In this document: positions 12,635 through 24,600 of the stretch, in pieces
How the letters are laid out: each line of letters opens with the position of its first letter
How positions within the stretch are numbered: position 1 is the first letter of the stretch
Assembly: GCA_963693305.1 (NCBI GenBank)
Contig: OY855912.1
Span: 9,713,001-9,777,000 of the forward strand
Source: Meandrina meandrites
Taxonomy: Eukaryota > Cnidaria > Anthozoa > Scleractinia > Meandrinidae
Direction of reading: 5' to 3'
Length of the DNA stretch: 64,000 nucleotides
The notes under the pieces: model-generated
The model's database searches: none
What the model was told of the DNA's origin: nothing
What the model saw: only the letters and a program-made list of their open reading frames with translations
Translations under genes and position numbers: made by a program

Positions 12635-15600
12635 TTTTATCCAATTTTTGATCGATCGATCGATCGATCGATCGACCAATCAATCCTCCAGAAAGTCAGT
12701 CAGTCAGTGCTTGCAGCACTTGGTCGATCAGTCGGTCGGTTAGTTGGTTGGTCGGTCGGTCGATCGATCGTTCCGTCGGTCGGTCACTATTAACAACCCA
12801 TTAACAGCTCAACAAAACGAATTTGCAGTCCTTTCTTCAATCATCTAGATTTTTGTAGCAGCATGTATTTTCCAAGGACCAGTTTTGGTAGGAATCATAT
12901 CCAAAAATAAAAGACCCACTCACCAAGTCCCCACAGCACGATGTCTCCTCGTGAAGAAGGAGTTGCTACAAACCTCGACTGCTCACTGATACAGAAAGTT
13001 TACATTAATCATTAAAACCTACTTGCTGCTATCATCAGTTGGCTCCTCCTGTGTTGGTTTTGGTGGCTCGTCAGGTGTAATTCCCAGCATGCGTAGGAAC
13101 TCATCATTATCACCGTCCCCCCGGCGCCGGCCGGCTCTTCTTGGTGGTGAAGATTGTCTTTCTTGACGTTCTGTAGGGGGGGGGGGGGGGGGGGGTGAAC
13201 ACGGGGAAAGAACACAACAGTCGTAAATTGATAAGAAAAAGGAATTATCCACAACAAAGAGTTACACGGATTATACCTTGTGTACTTGGCGAGTCTTTTT
13301 TGCTCTCCCTGGGAAACGGCGTACTGGTTTTTAGGGGAACATTATTTAGATCCTGGCCCCTATCGTCATCACCACCCAGTCCTAACCAGTCTCCCCCACC
13401 GGCGCCTCCACCACTCGGTTTTGACCCTGTAAACAGAAACACAGCGTCAGCATGAAGCAAAACTATGCTGAAAGCCGCAGCTCATTTAAAAGGTGAAAAT
13501 TCCAGTGATGGCAGCAGAATGAATAATGAATACATCTCAGACGGACGTTATTTCACCCGAACGTCAATACACCCAATTTGCCGTCGTATCGAGATCGTGA
13601 GTATTTTACGCTCGTTTTGGCCTGACAAATGCAGTCTAATCGACGTTATTTTCAGTTATACTGACGAGAATATTTATTAAGCTAGCATTTGTTCGCGATT
13701 GTAGTGGAGGAATACGTTGAAATTCGAAAAAAAATATGAAAATATTCCTTGCCTGAGAATAAATCAGTGTAAGTACGATTGAGAAAATTACAAATGCACT
13801 TAAACAAATCGATCGTTAGTTTCGATTAAGTTGTATTTTTATTAGTCAACGTCGACGCAAGTGCACGCAAGTCGTGGCCAAACAGAGGCGCCCTCATTTG
13901 GCCAGGCCTTTAAGCATTTTGTCTTTGGCGACACGACATGACCCGAGAGAGTTTGCCGCGTCCACTGCTGTTACCGTCCTGGCCTTCCTGTCTTCGTATC
14001 TATTAAGGTCCCTAACAGCTCAGTCGGTAGAGCAATGACTCGGTTGTCTAATCCAGAGGTCGAGCGATCGTATCCCGCCGAGGTCAAATAATTTTTATTT
14101 GCTCCGTGTGGTTCCCCATTTCTTTTCTATGCATAACGCTCAGAAAGAAATTCCTGCGTTACTTTACAGCACTCTGAATAACCTTAGAGTTTCCCTTAGT
14201 CTAAGGATTGAAAACGGTACCTTTTACCTATCATTATCATGATCACATTAAATTTACTTTATATTTCCGATGTGTACGTTTATAGGCTGGTTTTCACTAG
14301 CGCATAAGCACAAGCATAAGCATAAGCACAAACACTCGCATAAGCACGTGAGAACACCCACGACATAAGCATAACATAAACACAAGCATAAGTGAAATAA
14401 GTGAAATAAGCATAAGCATAAGGGTTATAATCCGCCATCTTGATTGTAGTTGAGGAAAGCTGGTATCGAGGAATTTTGTTATTACTGCGCCTGCGTATGC
14501 TCTTATGCTTATGTCCAGGTGTTCTCACTTGCTACTTAATTTCTTATGCTTATGCTTATGCGCTAGTGAAAACCAGCCTTATGAGTGCACGCACACTATT
14601 CAACGGCTTCTCAGCAATAGTAGAACGTTTTCTGTTTTTTTTTTCGACTGTGGCACGTAATGTGTAGGTGCTATACCTGGGTGAAGCTATTTACTGTCAT
14701 GAATAAACCAATTCCAAGGTGTGCACCAAAGGCTCTCACTTTCAACAATGAAAAAGACAACTGACATAGCGAATAGAACTGCTCTCTATTTACAAGAACA
14801 AACAAAAGCTTACTACATATTCTTTATTACTATCATATATGAATACCCCACGAGCCGCTTGAGCGATCTGGCACACAGGGTAATATATGCATATATGTAT
14901 ATCAGATAATTGTTTTTGAATCACAAAACTTCCACTGTAGTATGTGTGTCAAAACTAACTACGCTTTATCAATCCCTTACTTTTATTCAGTTTTAAAGGG
15001 GCACTGTCACGGGCATAACTTCAAAAATTCAACAGGCGAAAAACATGTTCACACCATTAGAGACCCATTAACAGTGGTCAGGTTTTATTAAAATTACTAA
15101 ACCAGTGTACTAAAGATAAATATAGAGTGTTATCACTGTGATACCATCGGGAGCTTTTGATCTCAACTTGAAAAAGTCAGGCTGACTTTTTCAAGTTCTG
15201 TCCCTGTGGTTTGGAAAAATTGATGAAAACTATTTATGGTCACCCTTTTCTTTAAACAATTTGCTCGATATCCTTTCCTTTACGTTCTAGCAGCATTTCC
15301 TGCATGGTTGAAAGTACTTAGACGTAATTTTGGTGCCGTTTTACTAAAAAGGTCACAAAGTGGCCGTGACAGTGCCCCTTTAATACCCTCTACTTTGACC
15401 TGATGCAGTTTGAGTTGAAACAGTTCGAGATTAGTGTGAAGAGCGATTTCTGAGCCAAGACATGTTCTGCAGTATCTCCATTATAGCGTGTCGTACGTGC
15501 CTCAGCTTCCAGCAGTAAATAACTGGGTTTAAAGATGAATTTAGAAATATAAGAGTATATGAGATAAAATAAAATCTCTTCAAAGCAATACTCGTGCCGT

Positions 15601-18600
15601 TCATTTCGATAACGGCCAAACTGATAAAGTAAGGCAAATAACACAGCAAAAACACGAGATATACGTAAAATATACCGGCAGCGGATTTAACGAGGTTAGC
15701 AAAATTTGCCATTTCAGCATTCTGTGCTACTTGTTGTAGTTGCAGGGACTGAATCTGATTCTTGTGGCGTCGTACGACGAAATAAATCCTGATGTAAACC
15801 ATTGTTGTAAGAAGGAGGCAAACAACTCCAAGAATGAATGTAATTACGGAGACAATATCGAATGGAACCCAGGGCGTTAATAAAGCAAGAAATGCACCAA
15901 ACACCCATATTGAGATCACCACAGCAACAACACGCTTGTGAGTCACAAGTTCCTGATATCTGAGATGAAGATGGAGAGCTAAGAACCTGTCTACACTTAC
16001 AGCCACAACACCAAAGAACGACGCTGCGCAAAATAAGGACGAGATTATGTAAAATGCCATATATGTGTTGCAACCAGGATTGCTTTGTTGTAACAGCTTG
16101 ACCAGAACTGAGGTGTAAAATGGTTGAACGAATAAACCAACACCAACATCTGAGACAGCAATGTCTTCAAAGTCTTTAATAAAGACGAAGTTTTTCTCAG
16201 CGCTTGAATTGTTACAATGTTCAACATGATGGCGGTATAGCAGAGAAAATTATTGACGACACAAATAGCAATGAAAGTCGAGCGAAGGTCTTCAACTTCG
16301 GAGATTTTGGGGTAGTACTGCAGCAGTAATTCACACGACGATTTCTTCATGATATCGATTTAAAATTTCTTAACACACCAGTTTTTTTTACGGATCTAAC
16401 GGTAAACGAACGAAAGCAGTGAAGTATTCCAGAACGTGTTCTTTCAATATTTTGTTATCATAAAATGCAGCTCAAATTTTCTGATAAAATTGAATAATTC
16501 ATGATGTGTGCTGTCAAATTAAGATGAAACTGATGTAATATATATGGCACTTTAATTTTCTAATTACTGATCGGAATAAAACCAAGATGAAAACGTCACT
16601 TGTCTCTGTGTGATGTTTATTAAACAAACCACATGCTTGTGAGAATCTAAAAATTTCTTCAGAGTGACCTTGCACCAGTTAGACGTGAAAATTGAGATAT
16701 CAGTAAGAATGTTACGGATAAAGGTCGTTACCGAGCCACTTAAGGCGTTGATCAATTAAACGAGTACGCGTATTGGAAAAATTCTATGCACACATTAAAC
16801 CGACAATAAAGAAAAACAAAATAAAACGTCTTTAAACAACCGCTCAGTATATTAATCGATGGTCCACCTGCAAGCTGCCGGTGTGACGCGCGCTCCATCG
16901 CCGAGTGTGGGCGAAAAATGAGTAGGTATAATGGGTATACCACAGACTGTTTCTCATGCCACCCAATCATGATTAAAACGATATCATAAGAAAAGAGATC
17001 ATAAGCACGATATTCATTTGTAAATTATCAATCCAGACAGCAATTTTACCTATGCCGACAAAAAGCGTGTTTTTTTGGCGAACAGCGGGTTGGCATTCTG
17101 TTGGTCCCAGTGCCTCCGCTCTCACTGGTTACATGTAAGAGTGAACACTGGTAACGAGATTATTTGAATTCACTGACGAATAATTTTGTAAACACGCGCA
17201 ATATGCAGAGAGGAGGAAACAAAACATGGGAAAAGAGAATCGGAGAGGAAAGCCAGTTAATAGTTCACTAACTAAAGGCAGGGAAATACAAATGACAAGA
17301 TAATAATTTAACAAGGATGGTTAAGTCTTGATAGGATTCAGACACAAAACGAACGTGCGTGATGTATCGATGATGTAGCTCAGTATTTTCTCAAGGCCTT
17401 CACGTCTCGTGACATAATGACATGCGCCCAGTGAGGGGAAGCGTTGCGTGACAACCCATATAACGTCTATGAAGGAGACTAAAATTAAGTAAGCTAAACA
17501 GCGTCTGTAGTCGGGGTAAAACGAAGTAAACCGGGCAGAAATTGTAGCGACGAAAGTTTTCAAGAAAAGTGAGGAGAGCCCCTGGGAAACGAGAATCTCA
17601 AGGCCATTTTCAAACAGCTAAGCGAATGCTGGCTCCTAATTGAGCAGAAAAAAATCCTTAGTATTATTCTGCCCAATCGGCGAACAGTAGCTTCAGAGTC
17701 GCTTTCGAGTCTTCTTACACGACGTTTGTTTTATCGCCCACAATTTACTTTTTTTGTTTCGACTTTGGTCCGTCACGTGAATGTACCATATCGGGAAAAG
17801 CTATTTTCCGTCATAAATAAAACAAATCGTCTTGAACAGCAAATTTCAAGGCGTCGGCAAGACTCCTCCCACATGGAACTTCTGGTGTCTTTTGGCAATT
17901 AAACAAGTCGAGCTAATTTTTATTTACTATATTTCCAATCATTCTGGTATATATGGCATAAATTTATTTCAAACTTTTTCTCACTTTCTTTTACCTTTTT
18001 TAACATACCGCTGAACTAAGTGTGTAAGACATTACTACGCCATAGCAATTTCTAAACAGTTTTAACACTAAGTACCCTCGTGCAGCCAGAGTTCAGAGGG
18101 CGTTTATCAACAATGACAACAATGAATGTGGAGAATCGTGGCATATCATGGCCAGCCCCACGATAAGTGTGAAGCGCGATTCCTGAGCCAAGGCATATTC
18201 AGCAGTATGTCCATGATAGCGTGTCGAATGTGTCTCACCTTCCAACAGTATATTACAGGGTTCAAAGATGAATTAAGATATACGAGAGTTAGCGAGAAAA
18301 GCCAAAATTTCTTCAAAGCAATGCTGGGGCCATAGATTTTAAAGACGGCCACACTGATTAAGTAGGGCAAATAACAAGCCAAAAACACGAGATATACGTA
18401 GAATATACCGACTGCAGATTTTATCAGGCTAGCAAAATTTGTCATTTCGCCATTCTGCGCTACATGCTGTACTTGCAGGACCTGAATCTGATTCTTGTGG
18501 CGTCGTACGGCTAAATAAATCCTGATATAAACCATTGTTGTAAGGACGAGAAAAGCAACACCAAGAATAAATTTAATAAGTGAGTAAATATCGAATGGAA

Positions 18601-21600
18601 CCCACAACGCCATTAAAGGAATAAACACACTAAGCACCCATATTGAGATAACCACAGCAACAACACGCTTGTGAGTCACAAGTTCCTGATATCTGAGATG
18701 AAGATGAATAGCTAAGAACCTGTCTACACTTACAGCCACAACACCAAAGAACGAAGCTACACAAAACGATGTCGTAATGATCGAAAAAGCCACGGATGTG
18801 TTGCAGCTAGGACTGTTTCCTTGTATCCACGTGATCAAAAATGCGGTGTAAAATGGTTGAACAACTAAACCAACACCAACATCAGAAACAGCAAGACTCA
18901 GGAGCAATGTCTTCAAAGTCTTCGGCAATGACGAAGTTTTTCTTATCGCGTGGATTGTTACAATGTTCAACATGATGGCGGTATAGCATAGAAAATTGTT
19001 GAAGACAGAATTAGCGATGAACGTCGAGCGAAGGTCTTCTTCAAATTCGGAGATTTTGGGGTACGACTGCAGCAGTAATTCACAAGATGATTTCTTCATA
19101 ATAGCGATTTAAAGTTCCTTAGATTAACTGGACGTTTAAGATACAAGATGTGTGTCGAAGTTAAGATAGCGATCTTTCTGGTGTAACAGATCAGTTGGAT
19201 CACTGCTTACAATGATTCCGTTTCTTATCAAATTGATGATCCTCTGTCTGTAAATGAAGGCAGTGAAGTTTTCCAGAACTTGATCTTTCAGAAGTTTTGT
19301 CTAATAAAATATGGCTCAGATTTTCTGATAAAATTTAATAATTCATGATGTGTGCTGTCAAATTAGAACGAATCTGATACCATATATATGTAAATCTTTA
19401 TTGTTCTAACTACTGATCAGAATAAAACCAAGAGGAAAACGTCACTTGTCTCTGTGTGATGTTTATTAAACAAACCACCTGTTTGCGAGGATCTGAAAAT
19501 TTCTTGACCTTGCACCAGTTCGACTAGAAAATTGAGATATCAGTAAGAAAGTTACCGAATAAAGGTCCTAACTAAAGGCGTTTATCGATTAAGTTAGTAC
19601 GCGTATTGGAAAAATTCAATGTATGCATTAAACCGACAAAACAGGGAAACAAAATAAAACGTCTATCAAAAGCCGCTTAGTATGTTAATCGAGGTCCACC
19701 TGCCAGTTTCACGTGCCATGTGACGCCGTGTGCTCCACCACCAAGTGTGAACCGTTAGTATTGCCAGCAGTTACCCATTATCCGAATAATACTGCATAAA
19801 GAGAAAAGCTTGATAATAATAAAGTCAGAAACCATATACGAATTTTATAATTATAAAAATATTTATGTATAATGGGCTGTACCATTGCGTTGAGTGCGCG
19901 CTGGATATGAGATGGCAGATAGCCAACGAGGCGCGAAGAGCCAAGTTGACTATAACCATCTCATATCCAACAAGCACGAGTGGAATAATTGCTTTATTTA
20001 CAACACCAAGGAATTGCAATATTTGAGCTCTCCGGCTGTTCTCGCTGACGCGTCCATGGCATATGAGTTCATGTATTATGAACTGAAAACCAATCAAAAC
20101 TCAGGAATTGCAATATACCATGGCTAGTGTTTAGTATTAAAAACGTTGTCTAAACGTTGTCATTCAAATAGTATAAAGAAAACAATTCATAAGAACAATA
20201 TCCATTGCGGATTATCAATCCAGACCACCATGATATTTATGTCGATAGAAAGTGCGTTTTTTGGCGAGCAGCGGGTTGCCGTGTTGCTGGTTACAGTGCC
20301 TCCGCTCTCACTGGTTTCAGTAAAGAGTGAACACTGGTAACGAGACCATTTGAATTCATTCATGAATAATTTTGTATAAACGCTACAAAAGACAGAGCGG
20401 GGAAAGCTAAAGGAAACGAGAATAGCAATGGAAAGCTATTCTTCAATTTCAAGACAAATTTTCTTGGAGTCGCGCCCTTTCTGCCGGGTGATTTTTGTAG
20501 AAACGCAACAAAAGATTGAGCGAGAGAAACCAAACCTAGAGCGAACGCCTGTCAACAGATGCCAACAACTACCGGGACCTTACAAACGACTTATTCACGA
20601 CATAAACAAAGCCGACGAACAAATCACAAACAGAACGATTTAATATGACTAACAATAGACGGATCGAAACTGACCAATTACTGTTGACGAACTTAACACG
20701 AGTCTTACAGCCAAAAACATCACGGTTAAACTAACCAATCAGCTTCAACGGACCAGACTTAAAACATCATAACTCCACAAAGGTTGTCGAAACGTCAATC
20801 ACCAACAACAGTTCTTTTCAAAACTACTCTTACCCGGGCGATCACACTATACGAACTACTGATACTCCTGGGTTCAAACCATTTACCATGTTGATGAGTT
20901 ATATTAGATTTAGTAAACAAAAATCTTTACATTCTTTTATAACAAACAACGGTGTAAACAATTTCAAGACAGCGTTTGACCTGGTATCGTAAATCGCTTA
21001 TCGGATGTCGCGTTACAAGGCAATGCACCTTTTGTTGAACAATCTTTTAACACAGAAGTTGTCAGCTACTTTTATTTACGTTAGTTTTTTGACATATTAA
21101 CTTGCATTTGGGGACAAAGAAATCTTAAAGTTTTAATTGAATGATTGTAGATTTAATGCCAACATCACCATCACATTCATTTGCAATGTTGACAAAAATT
21201 ATTTTGCAACTCGAGCATTGCCTTTTCTTCAGTTAGACATCACCAGAGACATAATCCATTGAAATACATTACATTAATTTATTCAAAGGTTTGCAATGCA
21301 TTATAGGGCGATTTTCAAATGTGGCTCTTTTTAGCTGTTTTTTGAGCCGAAAGAAATTTTTTTGCTGTATTTTGGCCCATATTTCTCATGGTAAAAGCAA
21401 AACAAAACGAGAGAAATTGTCTTCTTAACTTAACTTTATGTGTGACTGATTTTATGGCTAAGTTAGAACGAAAAAGCAGATTTCCCCGATGAATGACATT
21501 TCCCCTTCTCCATATACTAAGATAACTAGCCAAAATGGCTAGTAAGAGCCCAAAACCTACTAGCCAAAAATAAATTTTTACTAGTCTGTGGCTTGTTGGC

Positions 21601-24600
21601 TACCGTAAGTGTCGAGCCCTGGATACGCTTACATAAATCATTTATTCGATCGATTTCTCGAATCGTGAGTTTGGGACGCCTGTGGTTTTATGAGAAATAT
21701 TAAACACATTTTCTTGAACAACAGTTGAAAGGCTAGGATCAGATGCTTTAACATGTTACTTCTGGTTTCTTAAACCCATTTTTTACTTTCGACTTTGGCA
21801 CGTGATGTGTACACCTAATTGCAATAACGTTGTCATATTAAAAAGAAAAATGAAAAAAGCCAAATAGGAATTAATTAACTTAATCATCACAGCTAGCAGC
21901 ATTTACAAGAAACTCGCGAGTTTATATCTGTACAGTAGAAATATTAATTGTGTTATAAGACAAATTGCTTTCCGTGCATTTTGAGGCGTTTTGAGGCCTT
22001 TTTTTTATCTTGGTAATACCTAATTAATTCCTATTTGCCTTTTTTCTTTTTGCTTTTTCCAATGACAACGTTATTGCAATTAGGTGTATGTGCCATATAA
22101 GAAAAAGCTTTTTCCTGTCACATATTAATTTTAAAACACATTGTTTTGAACAACAGTTGAAATTCGTGGGACAGACGCAAGCTACTGACGTCTGCTTTCT
22201 TTAACACAATTAAAAACGACAATAATTATCATGGCGAGTACAACTATTTTTAATTTACAACAACGAAAAAGAGCTTTTTAAAAATTCCCTTTTGTTTCGA
22301 ACAACAGTTGAAATGCGTGGGACAGACACTAGCTACTTGATACGTCTGGTTTCTTCAACACAATTAAAAAAGACAATAATTAATATAGCGAGTAGAACTG
22401 CTTTTAATTTACAACAACGAACAAGAGTTTACTACAAATTCTCTATCATTTTGGTATATATGGAATAAATTTAACTTTTACCTTTTTTCAATCATCAAAC
22501 TACCACGAACTAAAAGTGTCAGAAATAGCCACGCTATGTCGATTTCCTACCAAACTATATCGATTCCCTACTATTACTCAGTATTAATACTAAGTACTCT
22601 CTTGTTGTCTTAATGCAGCCCGAGTTCAGACTGTTTGCAGTCACTGTTAAACCTGATATAAAATAGAATTGAATAAAAGAAGTTATCTTTTTTTTAGCTT
22701 GCTTATACATGTCCTAACGATTTTTGTGTTATTGCTTAGCTGTTAAAAAGTGTATCAAAGCTAACAATAGTTTCTTTCGAATTAGAGATTTCATTTTATT
22801 TTTTTTCGAAATTATACTTTCAAAATATTTGGTCGACATCGTTATCTCATTTAGTAGTTTAACACCTTTGGTGACAATTTCCTTAATTTTTCTGTTCTCA
22901 GTTGAAAATGTATTGGAAAAAGTATCGATATAATTTTATAGAGGTAATTTTCTCGGAAATTTTACAACTTTAACATACTACTTCAATACATCTTTATTGA
23001 CCTTTATTGGGTTCTCAAACAATTTGCGCAAAATCTGACCACTTCTAATCTACGTTTTCCACTTTCAAATTATCTTAATTTTTGTTCGTTATTTCTAATT
23101 TTAAAGTTGTGAAATTTAATTTTAAGTCCATTTTCTGATTAGGAAAGTTCCGCTCTTAATATATTGTACGTGGCAGCGTTTACCATGATGTAAGACTAAA
23201 AATAACATAGGCTTACGAAAGCACATATAAGCAACTAATATTGTAAAGCTTCTTTTCGATATCGTTCATGAGTGGAAGCTTTAAACTACTGTTGGAGTCA
23301 AGTTCTGCCTCATCCATGACGTCCGTAAAAGAAGACCGTTGAAGTCGATCTCAATGTTTTCATAGCGTTCCCGGCCAAGTCCAAAAAGTTGTCCGTTTAG
23401 CCAAAAAACACATCGCCAAAGATCTATCGTCACAAACGTCTGGTTTGGACAACGCAATTAGCAAAGACAATAATTAACATGGAACGTAGAGCTGCTTGTG
23501 ATTTTGTATTTCTTTAATAATGATTATAAGATTTCTAAAGCGTCTTTCCAAAGGATCCAAAGGCGTTATTTACCGGTTTAAAATTAAAATTTATAATTAA
23601 ACATCCAAAAAGCTAAAAAAAGCCTATTATTCATCGAAAAGAAGTAAAAAGCTAAAAGATAAATTTAAATTAATAACTAAAATAACATTATCAATTTAAA
23701 AAAGCACGCTTAAAAAGAACTTTTCTTGAAATCGATACTTGGGCCGTTAATTTCAATGGCGGCTAAACTGATTAAGTAAGGCAAATAACAAGCTTAAAAC
23801 ACTAAAAGTAGAATATACCGACTGCAGATTAAATGAGGTCGTACAATTTGCCGCAGGGCCTGAATCGGATTCTTGCGGCCCCGTACGGTTAAATAGATTC
23901 TGATGTGAATCATTGTTGTAAGAACGAAAAAAAAATAATTCCAAGAATAAGTGAAGGTGTTTATCAACAACGACAACACCGCAAATGCAGAGAATCGTGG
24001 TATACCATGGCCCTACGATAAGTGAGATGCGCGATTACTGAGCCAAGACATGTTTCGCAGTATGTTCATGATAGCATGTCGAATGTGTCTCATCTTCCAA
24101 CAGTAAATTACAGGGTTCAAAGACGAATTTAGAAATATAAGAGTCAATGAGAAAAGAAAAACTCTCTTCAAAGGAATACTCGGACCGTTGACTTCAATGG
24201 CGACCAAACAGACCAAGAAAGGCAAATAACAAATCAAAAACACGAGATAAACGTAGAATATACCAACTGCAGATTTAACGACGCTAGCAAAATTTGCAAC
24301 GTCGCCATTCTCTGCTACTCGTTGTACTTGCAGGGCCTGAATCTGATTCTTGTGGCGTCGTACGGTTAAATAGATTCTGATGTAAATCATTGTTGTTAGA
24401 ACGAAACCAAGAATTCCAAGAATAAACGTCATAAGTGAGTAAACATCGGGCAGCACCCACAACGCCATCAAAGGAAAAAATACACTAAGCACCCATATTG
24501 AGATCACCACAGCAACAACACGCTTGTGAGTCACAAGTTCCTGATATCTGAGATGAAGATGAAGAGCTAAGAACCTGTCTACACTTACGGCCACAATACC

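Larger units (their letters stand above)
19100..23715. other. Receptor-free stretch with repeats
   Basis: AT-rich. It contains a GPCR-unit upstream block (19,678), a palindromic segment around 19,905-19,975 (ggatatgagatgg and its complement), a foldback at 21,806-22,092 and a tandem duplication at 22,131-22,440. I see no gene. Confidence 0.6.

Noticed and set aside
12925..12982. Possible extra FBF1 exon between exons 17 and 18
   Set aside because: It has acceptor-like and donor-like ends, but inserting it breaks the frame, whereas exons 17 and 18 join directly in phase.
14008..14087. Functional tRNA gene
   Set aside because: Only the A box is good; the acceptor stem and the T arm do not pair.
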